Assembly: GCA_013397865.1 (NCBI GenBank)
Contig: VZTI01003405.1
Coordinates: forward strand, 11,648-75,647
Source of the DNA: Struthidea cinerea
Lineage: Eukaryota; Chordata; Aves; Passeriformes; Corcoracidae
Length of the DNA: 64,000 nt
Direction of reading: 5' to 3'
Positions 39,319-49,474 of the stretch are shown in pieces (the stretch's first letter is position 1; the number at the start of each line of letters is the position of its first letter). The position numbers and the translations under genes were made by a program. Below the pieces are notes generated by a model. It saw only the letters and a list, made by a program, of their open reading frames with translations. It had not been told where the DNA came from and searched no databases.

Positions 39319-39462
39319 ATTTCAGTGGTCCCTGATTTCGGTGATCCCTGATTTCAGTGGTCCCTGACTTCAGTGGTCTCTGATTTCAGTGATCCCTGAT
39401 TTCAGTGGTCCCTGACTTCAGCGGTCCTCAATTTCAGTGATCTCTGATTTCAGTGGTCCCTG
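39319..39462. repeat. 16-bp minisatellite, nine units
   Basis: Nine consecutive 16-bp units with consensus atttcagtggtccctg and substitutions only (cgg for cag, gatccctg, gtctctg, and a diverged seventh unit acttcagcggtcctca). No indels change the period. It lies next to the candidate distal HUNK poly(A) signal and would be in the 3' UTR if that signal is used. Alternating ggtccctg and gatccctg variants suggest a higher-order duplication. Confidence 0.95.
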
Positions 39463-40903
39463 CCCACTGGCTTGGCAGCACAAACATGTTTTTAGCATGA
39501 AGAGGATGAAAATGCTCTGATGTTTATAAATGAAGGAGCTAAAATGGCCCCCTGGGATGCACAGGTGCTCTCTACGAACAGAATGAAACACTTCTTGATC
39601 TGAAAATGGGTAACATTATTTCAGGGCTGTCTTTCTCATCATATTGGGGTTTTCAAGTGTAGCACGACTCCCTCAGAGGTGGGAGTCCTCACTCCACCGA
39701 AGGGTCCAAGATGCACATGGACTCTCCAGTACCAAACTGGTGCCAAATTCCAGTGCTGGGGGGAAGGTCCCACCTGCAGGGTGCTCTGGGCATCACTGTG
39801 CTGGTTTTGCCAGCACTGAGCAGTCCAGTTGCCTGTCAGTATTTGGATTAATGCCCACTTTTTCCTGCAGATTTTGGTGTCAGGCCCATGTTATGCTGCA
39901 AACCAGGAGCACAGGCTCAGCTATGGGCTCTGCTGGGGACCTTCTCCCGTGCCCCTGCTGCCCCGGGCTCTGGATATCCTGCTCATGGAACTGGAAGGAA
40001 AACTTCTCAAACAGGGGGAAGGAACCCTCAGCATTCGCAGACACCAAGGTGGCAACAAAATTGTTTGTAAAAGTATGGATGAAAACAGGGCCTGGATTCC
40101 TACCAGTGGCAAAATCCCCTCTTCCAACAACAAGGAGACAACACCTCTGCTTCCTGGGTTTTGAAATGACATTCAGGGGTGGGAGCAGTGTGGACCAGGG
40201 CTGCCCATGGGGGAACTAGACTGGAACAAGCTTTGCTGAGATGCTCTGAACACACAAACACGTACACAGGGGCGGTACAGATGAGAGGGAAGAGCAGTCT
40301 TTGTCTTTGGCTAAACCTTCTAATTTATAGGAAATGCTTTGAAGACAGAAACAGAACCAAAAAAATGTTGCCAACCTCTCAGATGTATCATTTACTTAAA
40401 AAAAACAAGACTGGTATACAGAACATGGTGTCTTTTAAGAAAGTTAATCTTCACTGCTCGTAACAATACCCAATTTTTGGTAACCACTACATTATCAACC
40501 TTGCAGTATAAAACGGACTTGGTACAGGTTCATGTGTCCCTTATTAGTCTTTTTAATTCACTGCAGTCTCAGAGAAGCCTTCAGGTGTGTCCAATGCTGC
40601 CTTGCTGTAACAGGGGCTAACACAGGTGTTGGCTGATTGTTTAAACACAGCCTGTTGCAATCTGGATTTCTGTTTGAAGCACCTGCTTGCAGACCCCTCA
40701 TATGAAAGGAGCTGGCCTTCAGTGCAGTGAATTTCCACACGATGACACTTGTTTTTAAATAATCATGTTCCTTGTGACATGATTAAATCATAGTTTTCTT
40801 TATGAAAAAAATGATTATGTTATTACCTACTTTATGTAATTAACAGTAAAATCTGCTTTGAATTCCAATATTCCCACTTCTTCTGAATTAGACCACTTGT
40901 GTC

Positions 40904-40909
40904 TTTATT
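40904..40909 (-). terminator. HUNK: Candidate proximal poly(A) signal AATAAA
   Basis: TTTATT on the plus strand reads AATAAA on the HUNK strand, in the context gaagcttgaataaagacacaa, about 540 nt past the stop. A short GTGGTCT follows within 25 nt as a weak downstream element. A chance hexamer is quite possible. Confidence 0.3.
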
Positions 40910-41450
40910 CAAGCTTCTACCACCTTCATCTTCTCGGCAGGGCTTGTCAGCAAGCTCACTTCGGACAGAGGATCTGGGGTTTTCCCCCTTGCCTGCCCCA
41001 GGAACAAAGCCTGCAGCAGGACCGTGTGCTGTGTGGCACAGGCAGGTGGAGCAGGGACAGTCTTACCACAGATCCTGGCCCGGCATCCGTGGCACCACTG
41101 ATCTCCTGGAGGAACCAAACCCTCGGTGCTCGCGGTTCTTCCAACCAACCTCGCTGCAACACCAGGTGAGAGCAGTGAAAATACAGATTCACGCAGCTCT
41201 TTCAGGATGTTTTACTGTACAGTCAGATGCCAAATGCGAATATTTCTTAAACAGCACAAGCAGAGCCCTTTTCTTTCAACTTCAATATGTGGGACAATGC
41301 CTTCCTTGCAAGCAAACCTCTGATTTCCTACGCTGCACCGCTGCGGGGTATCACGCAGCGACAGCAACATGCCTGTGGCTTTCCCTTCTTGCTTAAAGGA
41401 GAAAAAGGTTAGATCCCAGAGAAGAGCAGTGCAAATCCCAGGATGTCAGA

Positions 41451-42094
41451 CTAACACTGGCCGCTGACAGCCTCTGTGTTGAAGGAAATCTGTGTGGGGC
41501 TCATCTGCTGCAGCTGAGGCATCCTGGCTTCCAGGGGCTTTTCGCTCGCCGACTGCATGGTCTGGTTCCTCTTCCGCAGCATCTGTCCGATCCCCATCAT
41601 GGGGAACCTGCCCCTGCTTTTCACACTGTTTGGGCTGCCCAGGGGGTTGCTGGGGACCAGCTGAGTAGGGGACACTGCTTCTTCCTTTGCCGGATACGCT
41701 TTTTCTTCATACGTGAACGAGACCTGGGTGGGGTGGACGGGGGACGTGCTCCCTGGGGGAAAGAGCGGCGACAGTGTCCTTTCACTTGAGCTTTTGTAAG
41801 GGAAATTCATTGGTGAGCCTAAAATTCTGTACTGGTGAGAGGGGGAAACCTGGTCTATTTGGTCCTCTCTGTCGACTGACTCGAAGGAGTGCACAATATT
41901 CAGGATGAGAGGGGAGTCCTTTGCCCGGCCCCCGATCCGGGACGGCTCCAGCTGGGGAGACTCCTGCCTCTTGAGGAGCCGGGGGGTTCTGGGGGGTGGC
42001 TGCTGGACCTCCAGGTATTCCAGGGAGCTGGAAGTGACACAGCCCGTCTTGGATGCCAGGGGCTCGTGGAAAGGGCTCACCCCACCGCCGGAGT
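41451..42094 (-). CDS. HUNK: HUNK last coding exon: Ser/Pro-rich C-terminal tail and stop
   Basis: The acceptor is ctcccgttgctttgcag. The coding part is 644 nt and ends at a TAG stop (41451-41453). It encodes 213 residues plus the completed Asp: DSGGGVSPFHEPLASKTG, CVTSSSLEYLEVQQPPPRTP, later VHSFESVDREDQIDQVSP, SHQYRILGSP, SSERTLSPLFPPGSTSP, SVKSRGRFPMMGIGQMLRKR and a C-terminal SGQC. Mammalian HUNK has matching SSSMEF.PVPPPRTPR, RSFESVDRDD, SPSH.YRIL.SP, SSERTLSP, VKSRGRFPMMGIGQMLRKR and a final QC, as I recall. The tail has many SP and TP sites and PPPRTPR, so it may bind SH3 domains or be a target of proline-directed kinases (inference). Reading upstream of 42094 into MGCCPWGQ... is intronic and should be left out. 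Confidence 0.97.
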
Positions 42095-44349
42095 CTGCAA
42101 AGCAACGGGAGAAGGAAGCAGAAGAGCACATTGCAGTTACCAGCACTGCCTGCCCCCATGGGCAGCAGCCCACAGCACCTCAAACGTGTTCCAGAAGAAC
42201 TTGATAAATGCACCAGCTACAGCAAATGGTCTGGGATACACTCAGAACCCAGTTCCCTGACCCTCATTTAATACTCACACCATTGTTTCCTGGGTAGTTT
42301 ATCTGCCCCTTTCCTCACAGGCAGGAAAAGTGCTTAAACTAAGGACTTGAAAAGGAAAACCACAGACATCTTCAGCTGTTTGTATTAATTATATCCGCTA
42401 AGGCCATGCCTGAGAAGTCTCACATTTCTCCTTTCTTAGCACAACTTCGTGTGGCTCTTGCTGGGCCAAGCAGACACGCCCAGAATGCTGGGCCTGTATT
42501 CACTGGCACACCTAGAGACACAGGGGAGCACAGTGAGTCAATCCCTCCTTGCATTTTGGAAGAAAATCTGTTCCTGGTTTCACAGATGTAAATACGGAGT
42601 AGCAGCACCGGCCAGATTCAGGCTGCTACAGTTGGAACAGATTTGCTGCATTGACTTCAGTGAGAACCTTCCTCCAGCAAGGGCCGAAAATAAATGGAAC
42701 AATCTTTGCAGGATTTGGCCCAGCCACACAAAACAGCTCGTGGAGAAGATCTGCTCAGTTCCTACAGATTGCTGGCACTGCCTTATGCCAAGCTAGGCAC
42801 AAGTAAGCACGTTTTGCTGCCTTGATGGAAAGCTGTCCAAGGAGCCTGATTGCCAGGTCCCCCTAATTGAATTAACCAGCAGCTATTCCATGAGTTCCCT
42901 CGGTCTCAAATCATCTAAAAAGGATCTAAAATAATTCCGCTCTGCCAGCGCGCAGGTTGCAGCCACAAGTCTCACGTGTATTTCTTGTGGAGGGATGGTC
43001 TTGTCAGGGGTTGAGACCTGAATGGATGAGCAGAATGAAATCTCACACTTGTCTGGCAAAAGCAGAACAAGTTGGATCTGACCAGTTTCTTTCTAAAACT
43101 GGCCAAAATAATTTGACAATTTGTGTCAAAACACAGTTTCCATAAGCAGATAAATGCTTTAGCTGAGATCTGCATGATTTTCAGGTTTCAGTTCAAAAAA
43201 GCAGGGAGAAACATAAAGAAGGAAGAAATGAACAAGGTCTACTTCCCCCTGTGCCTTCCTCCCAAAAGGGACAAATCTGAGCAAAATGGGCATTTTTAAG
43301 TGTTTTTTTTTTTACATTTTTCACAAGAAGTACATCCCATTTCTGCCCAGCTCTCTGGACTCCTGCCTCCTTGCAGCAGAGGTTCTTGTGCTGCCACACA
43401 AACACTATTTGGACAATTTTTTTCACACTGAGCACAACAAATGATAAATTATCAAGTCACGAGAATGAGCATGAAAGCATCACAAGCCACCACTCTGAAT
43501 AACCCCCTGACACCACAGTACACGTTTTACATCACTGTATTTCCCCACACTGCTCTGTAGTGACCTCCCCTCATTCAGTGCCTTATTTAACATTACCTTC
43601 CTGCTCCCCAGTGTCTCCCATCCATGTGTGCACTCCCCACAGCCCATTTTCCCTGCTGGCTCCTCTTTTCCTCCACTCCCTTCTCCCCCCTCCTTTTGCC
43701 AGCAGCTTTCACCCAGTCCACTCAGGCTGCCCTTCGTGATTAATACTCTGCTCTACTCTGGCTGTCACATCTTTTCCTTTCCCTGCTCATGCCTTCCCAC
43801 CTCCTTTTGCTGATGGGAAATTGCTGAGGTTGGCAGTCCCACCTGCCTTTCCTTGAGGCTGCCTCTTTCCCATTCCTCCACCATCAACTCCTCCCAGGGA
43901 CTCCTGGAGGTCAGGGATTCTCCCATGCTGCTCCTTAGCCCCCTCTCAGGAAAACACCGTGGCTGGTAGGAAGAAGCTTGGCTACCAGCTCCGGTTCCCC
44001 AGTGATCCGGGGTGGGTGGTGATGCTTTCAAAACACCAGCGTGAGTGTGGATGGTTTTGTGTGAGGACGTGTAAACACAGAAAGAAACTGCCTTTTTAAA
44101 GCACTGCAGGAATTCTGTCAGGCACGGAAAGTGAGGATTCCTGACTGCTGAGCGCCATCACGGTCTCCTCAGGGCGTTTCATTCCACGTGTGCCCACATT
44201 ACCCAGGCCTCTTTCCCACACCACCCCCGGAGCCGACAGGGAACGCAAACCCAGAGCCTTTACTCACAAACACACAGGACAGGACAGGCTCAGTAACACC
44301 ACACCACACATGCACACACGGACCCACCGCTGGCCTTTCTCCCACTGAC
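42095..44349 (-). other. HUNK: HUNK last intron (2.3 kb)
   Basis: Bounded by donor gtcagt and acceptor cttctcccgttgctttgcag. Contains the ancient repeat at 42612-42724, a T-run near 43302-43313, and a C/T-rich stretch near 43600-43900. No other exon was recognised. Confidence 0.9.
42612..42724. repeat. Possible ancient amniote dispersed repeat fragment
   Basis: The phrase gctgcattgacttcagtgag followed later by tgcaggatttggccc has the same layout as an old dispersed element I recognise from reptile and bird genomes (cattgacttcagtgg...ggatttggccc). The element family is not certain. It lies in the last HUNK intron; a related piece is at 61349-61431. Confidence 0.4.
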
Positions 44350-44530
44350 CTTTCTCCGGACCCCCGGCCTTGGTGACTTTCCGGTCCTTCAGCAGAGCCT
44401 TGGTGTTCTGGATCTGTGAGATAAGACAGGAAGAAGGCTGTCTATATGAAACTGGACTTTTCTCAGTTTTCTTTGGGAGCTGACGGTGAAGAATCTCCCC
44501 TTTCTTTTCTTGCTCTTTGAGTTTTTTGTC
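44350..44530 (-). CDS. HUNK: HUNK exon: KALLKDRK region of C-terminal tail
   Basis: This 181-nt exon has acceptor acaacctaaag and donor gtcagt. It encodes DKKLKEQEKKGEILHRQLPK, KTEKSPVSYRQPSSCLISQI, QNTKALLKDRKVTKAGGPEK and a final G. The mammalian version as I recall it has DKKPKEQEKRGDFLHRPF, KQPSGSLMTQIQNTKALLKDRKASK, so the identity is clear. The segment is rich in Lys and Ser, which suggests a disordered regulatory tail. The last G joins AC of the last exon to form Asp (PEKDSG, compare PDKDSFG in mammals). The frame stays open upstream of the acceptor for 14 codons to an intronic Met, so the acceptor choice rests on homology and the AG. Confidence 0.94.
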
Positions 44531-47500
44531 CTTTAGGTTGTAAAACAAACAAGAACAATTTGGTTTACTCAAGGGAAGTTTCAGTGACCCCCAGACCTAC
44601 AAGGTGGATTAAGTACTATGTATTTACAAGGAACTTATTCTGACTACTCAGAGTAACCTCACCATCCACGTCTCATTTTCCTCTGATCAGTTTGCCATGA
44701 TTTCATGGCTCCCATCTGCTCTGACATTCAGGCAGTGTGAAAGCTGGTTTTGGAAAATTAAAGGAAAAGGAAAGCTTTTCTCTTGGAGCAGGCAGATAAA
44801 GGTTTGTGCTCCTCCATACCTGAAATACCCTACTTAAGCACCAAAAAGGGTCTCTGATCTCTCTCACTCCCTCTGACATTTAAAAAGGTGAGCTGCAAAG
44901 TTTTAAAGAAGTTTAAAGCCTCTGAGTCATTTATCTTCTGTCCAGACAAGATCTGGAGGAATACAGCCCTTTCTTTTACAGCATCTCTGCAACTCCACAA
45001 GACATGGAGGGGGAGGAAATTACTGAGCCATCCCTTTCCTGAGCCCTAACTCCTGGTCATGATGGGGAAGGCAGCTGAAGGTGGGATTGCAAGAGCAAGA
45101 TAGGTTTGATGTCCAGTGATGACAGAAGAAAAACAAAACCTGGGAGCAGGACTCTGAAGAGGCAGCCAATTTTCAAAGCACTGTTTTACAATGAAAATTC
45201 ATTGCATCTTCTTTCAATCACTGGATTCAGCAAACTGCTTGACACCCTTTACCTGCCACTGATTTCTAGGGGAGCCTACAAACTTATTTTACATTAAAAA
45301 AAAGGTTTTGGTTGGTTTGGGGTTGTAGTTCTCATTTAAGCCACATGTTTTGCTGCGTCTGATTAAAAGGTCACCGTAAGTACAAGTCTGTTTTAAAAAG
45401 CGAAGGAAAGTTCCTTCCCCCAATTATGTGCCCATGTTTTGTCTGGTAATTATGCACTGCCACTCTTGATTTTCTTTTGCAAGCTCACCGATGTTGAGTC
45501 TACGAAAAGCTTCAAAGTGAAGTGCATAAAAACATGTATAAAAACATGTGAGAGAGGAAAAGAAACGTGCAGAAGACAACTTGGGTTCTCCTGGGGCACT
45601 ACACAGCTGTGACGGACACAAAGACACACACGGAAGAGGCCAAAGTCTGGGCTCGTGAGCATTCCCAGCTCAGACGGAGCCTGGCTCCCTGCACGGATGG
45701 TGGTGTCTGGGCACTGCTCGGCTCATCAACCTTTCAAGAGTTACAGAGTTGGAAAGAAGACCTTCAGGGAACCACAAACTAAAGTTTTCAGTGTTATTAC
45801 AGACGTGGTTAGGTAGGTGACTTGGGAGAACAAGAACTTGAGACCCTCTGTGAGCTCCTCTCTGGCTTCACCTCAGCCTCCCTCACGCGCGTGTTTTTTG
45901 CCCCCATGATCCCTTATTCCCTCCAATTCCTTTCCCTCTGGCTAGCTGCAGCTGGCTGACCCTTCCACAGCCACAGAGGAGCCCCTCACGGAGCTGTACA
46001 CCTTTGTCCACCTTTGGAGGTGCCTGTCCATGCTGTGCTTGGAGCAGCACGGCGTCGGACCAGGCCCTGCACCGTCCCTCACCGTCCCTGAGGGTGAAGT
46101 GGTCACAACAGCAAAAACAACAGCAGCAATACTACTACTGATAATGCTGTGGGAATATCACCCTGCCACAACAGCCAGGGGTAGGTGTACAGCTGCTTCC
46201 GAGCCCACCACGCTGTTTTTCCTCCCACGGCTCTGAAACTCTGCTGCCGAGCTCAGCAGAGACCGGGCTCTCCCGAGGATCTTTTTATAAAGGTACTTGT
46301 GGGGATGAGACTAAGTGGTGGCTATATTAAGCCCACAGGAGCCCATCAAGGCTGTTAGGAGCTGTCTGCTGTTTTGGATAGGTGAGGAGGAACCTGCGTG
46401 CGGGCTGCTGCAGCCTCTGTCGGAGTGCAGGACGTTCCAGGGCTGCAGTATTTTTAGCCTTACGGTGCACGAGCCAAGCTGCAGCTCCTCACCTGCCAAG
46501 GAAAGCCTCCTGCCTTTGCCCTCACCCTGCTGGTGTATTCTCTCAGCCACAGCAACACAGCCACGCCGCACAATTAAAGCACCCCTGGCAAGGGAAATTC
46601 ACATATCCGGTGCTGGCAATTAATTACTTCACGCTGGATGAACACTGCAAATAGTCTTAGAAGCGTTTTTAAAACTACTAATGTGGCTCCTTAATGACCA
46701 CAGTTGTGAGAGGCTCAGGACCAAAGTGCTGAACTCCCAAGGTGCCACAGACTTGTATTTGAAAAGGGAAGGAAGATTCGTTCAGGGGAGTTACAGAAGT
46801 TCCCTCTGCACTGCGGAGTGCACGGCCATGTCCCGCTGTCCCACAAAGCAGGAGCTGTACCGGTATGCTACACTTGAATAGGTTGGGAATTACATCATCC
46901 TCTGCTATTTCCTGTCCTGACCTTGACCCTCAAACCTACTCTCAGTCCCAGCAATGGATTTGAAAGGCAGATAAAGGGTGTTTGCCTTGGCCATGACTGA
47001 AATGGTGATAGGACAAGAACACCAGTTTTTAAAAATTGCAAATTCCAAGTCTGAGCCCACTAGCTCCCCTGGATTCGCTGGAGGGACAGCCAAGACCCCT
47101 TCCACAAAAGAAAAGAGAGTGGAGAGAGCCACAGACTCCTGCCTGCCTCCCTCCTCCTGCACAGCCCCTCCTTGCTGAGCACCACAGTGACACCAGCCTG
47201 GAAACAGCCTGGGTACTTCACACCCACGGCAGCCTTGGCCCCTCTCGAGACCTGGTGCAGAAGAGGGCCAGGACATGACCACTGCCCACGTGCCCCTGCC
47301 TGCCCCAGCTGCTGGCAGCCCCTCCTGAAGCCAAGTCCTTATTTCCCATCACTGGAGAGAGATGGGAGAAATTCCATCCTCTGCTGAAGCCGGAGCTGAC
47401 CACCCCTCCCTCCCCCTTCTATTCCCATGGCAACCCGCAGCTCTGCTGCCTTGCCGTGCCTGCCTAGGGACCACTGGCTCCCAATTCCTGCTCTGGAAAT

Positions 47501-47777
47501 GGTGGGGAGGGATAAGGGGATTCCATCTCCAGCTCGTGAACCTTCCTGAGCTTACAAAACCCCTTCCCCTGAGTCCCAGTGGCACCCACTGAGCTGGACA
47601 CTGCCAGGGCTGTGTTCCACCCACACGGAGGCATTTTAGGAGAGATGTCTGCCTTAGTAACAAATGGCAGCAGCATCCCAGGGTGTGCATTCACCCCCGT
47701 GTGCTGCTTCCCCTGTCCTGCTACAGTAAAAGTAACATAATCCCCTCGTGTAAGTACAGCTGAACTGACAGAAAACA

Positions 47778-47907
47778 CTGTAGAATCAGAGAAAGGGTTG
47801 CAAGGGACCCTAGAGCCCATCTCCACCCCCTGCCACGGGCAGGGACACCCTCCCCTAGCCCAGGCTGCTGCAAGCCCCATCCAACCTGGCCTGCACTTCC
47901 ATGCACA
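47778..47907 (-). mobile_element. CR1 LINE 3' fragment, antisense
   Basis: The plus strand reads tgtagaatcagagaaaggg, gagcccatctccaccccctg, ccacgggcagggacaccctc and aggctgctgcaagccccatccaacctggcctg in separate blocks, the reverse complement of a CR1 3' end. It lies in the 4.9-kb HUNK intron in the same orientation as HUNK. Confidence 0.85.
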
Positions 47908-47940
47908 GCTGTGCCCATGCAGCAGGCGAACAGACTGGGT

Positions 47941-47979
47941 TGTTGTTGTTGTTGTTGTTATTATTATTATTATTATTAC
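47941..47979. repeat. Compound (TTG)n(TTA)n microsatellite
   Basis: About six TTG units followed by about six TTA/ATT units, in the 4.9-kb HUNK intron and about 35 bp from the CR1 fragment at 47778-47907. Confidence 0.9.
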
Positions 47980-49390
47980 TGCAGTGTCTGCACAGTAAGT
48001 GCATCCTGGTAACTATTTCAAGAAAGACATGACACCCCCTCATCCTCTAAACAGCTGCCCCGGGACTAACTCTGAGAGCAGGAGAGGCTTTGGAGGGAGC
48101 TTCTCTCCCGAAGCACGCCTACAAATCAAACGGGGGCCACACCCCGGCACTGCTGTTCGTTTTCAGTTTTCCTGGGGGAAGTAAACTTCCCAGGCAGGCC
48201 TTGCTCAGCCTCCCCTGCACGGGAGCAGAAGCTGTGAGCTGATCCCTGGAGAAGGCAGAATCCCAGAGCGCAGCGGCTCTGTCACTGCACAGGGAAGCGA
48301 CACCAGCAGCTGTTCCAGGGAGAACCAAGATGCTCCACGCAGTATCTGCAGCATCCCAACTCCCAGTACCTGCCCCTGTTTCCAGGGAATGTCGCCCTGC
48401 AACAGCCTGAATAAGCTGTGAGAGCTTTGTGAAATATCATGTTCATTGAGTCTATCCACTGCTGATCCATTTCAAGTAAGATGGTTTTGATTTGCTCAAG
48501 ACAAGAATAAGTACTTTGCCCTGATATTTCCATCTGGCTTGCAGTTCAGCTTGTCTTGCAAGCAGCCTTTATAATAAACAAAACCAGCCACGACACAAAT
48601 CTGCCCCTACAATTAGATCATCAATCCAGTGCTGAGGAGCAGCTTTTGAAACAGGCAGACTCCTCAAGAATGCTGCTCTTTGTGTTGGCAGGGAAGACTT
48701 GCACAGCTCATATTACTCCTGTAATTTTAGTGCTTGGCAAAGAATCAGCCAGGGAAGAAAAATCCAGCCATGGTTTAATACAAAATACCTTCTCTGCTTG
48801 CAGGCAAGAAGATGGGAGACCAGCAGAGCAAAAGGTTAAATCTTTTGTCTGCCCAAGGGAATTCCTTCATGATGCAGTGGGCTGATCCTGCATCACTTCT
48901 GCTAAGCAGCAGAGAAAATTGACTTTGAAGAGTGTTGTGCTAATACAGTTTCACTACTCCCAGCAGCCAAGCCAGGGCTGGCCCAGGACAGCAGGAGGGC
49001 CACGCTGGCTGTCACTCAGCTCTCTGCCCTACACCAGCAAGGCTCAGAGCCTCAAGAACACTCAGTTTTCATCTTTTTATAACACCAGCAACTTGCACCC
49101 CAGAATAAAGCTGTGGAACCCCCTGAGTTTGCATCATTTTGCTAAACAGAGATTTAAAAACATTTAATTTCTTTAAAAGCCCTGAAAGTCACCTTTCTAT
49201 TTCCTCTCTAGGGGGTTGCTATTTGTATCTTTGAAAAGAAGTAAAGGGAGTTATTTGTCCTGCACAGGCAAGATCACACGTCTTTTTTTTCTCCACAGGT
49301 CCAGAAACCCATCACCTAAATCACAATCACCAAGGATGCTCAGATTCAATCTGCTTTCGAAGCACTTCAAGAACCTTTGGTGAGCTTTAC

Positions 49391-49474
49391 CTCATAGGAG
49401 TCTTTATTTGCCTTGTATTTTTCTATCTGGTATAGCTGGTTCTTGTGGCAAATACTGTCCTGGCCTTCAGCCTT
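49391..49474 (-). CDS. HUNK: HUNK exon: linker (QLYQIEKY motif)
   Basis: This 84-nt, 28-codon exon is phase 0 at both ends, with acceptor ctctccacag and donor gtaaag. It encodes KAEGQDSICHKNQLYQIEKY then KANKDSYE. The mammalian counterpart as I recall it is (S)DIQDSLCYKTRLYQIEKYRAPKESYE, so QDS.C.K..LYQIEKY and K.SYE are conserved while the first residues have diverged. The region links the UBA-like segment to the C-terminal tail. The next exon recognised (44530-44350) is also phase 0 and starts DKKLKEQEK, so E joins D in frame. The mammalian ASLDTW...HAVQ segment expected in between was not found. Confidence 0.93.

Larger units (their letters stand above)
39227..41450 (-). other. HUNK: Probable HUNK 3' untranslated region (extent uncertain)
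   Basis: Sequence directly downstream of the TAG stop on the minus strand has no conserved reading frame. Two canonical AATAAA signals fall here on the minus strand, at 40904-40909 (about 540 nt after the stop) and 39227-39232 (about 2.2 kb after). The second is followed by a G/T-rich stretch (ggttgggggagg), as expected at a real cleavage site. The left limit given is the second signal. The true UTR could be shorter or extend past it; only transcript data can tell. Confidence 0.45.
44531..49390 (-). other. HUNK: HUNK intron (4.9 kb), expected site of an unlocated small exon
   Basis: Bounded by donor gtaaag and acceptor acaacctaaag, both phase 0. Holds the antisense CR1 (47778-47907) and a TTG/TTA microsatellite. 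Mammals encode about 16 residues (ASLDTW...HAVQ) at this point of the protein. A by-eye search for that motif found no convincing exon; a chance-level DLEF occurs at 47040-47051. Confidence 0.85.

Noticed and set aside
39319..39462. Regularly spaced repeats considered as a CRISPR-like array
   Set aside because: Units are contiguous with no spacers and the window is a vertebrate nuclear genome; it is a minisatellite.
41889..42271. Plus-strand frames opposite the last HUNK exon
   Set aside because: Shadows of the GC-rich minus-strand coding exon; the minus frame carries the recognised protein.
47464..47690. Minus-strand VHELEMES peptide as the unlocated HUNK exon
   Set aside because: Similarity to the DLEFH segment is limited to scattered residues, and no AG/GT pair gives the required phase-0 48-nt exon.
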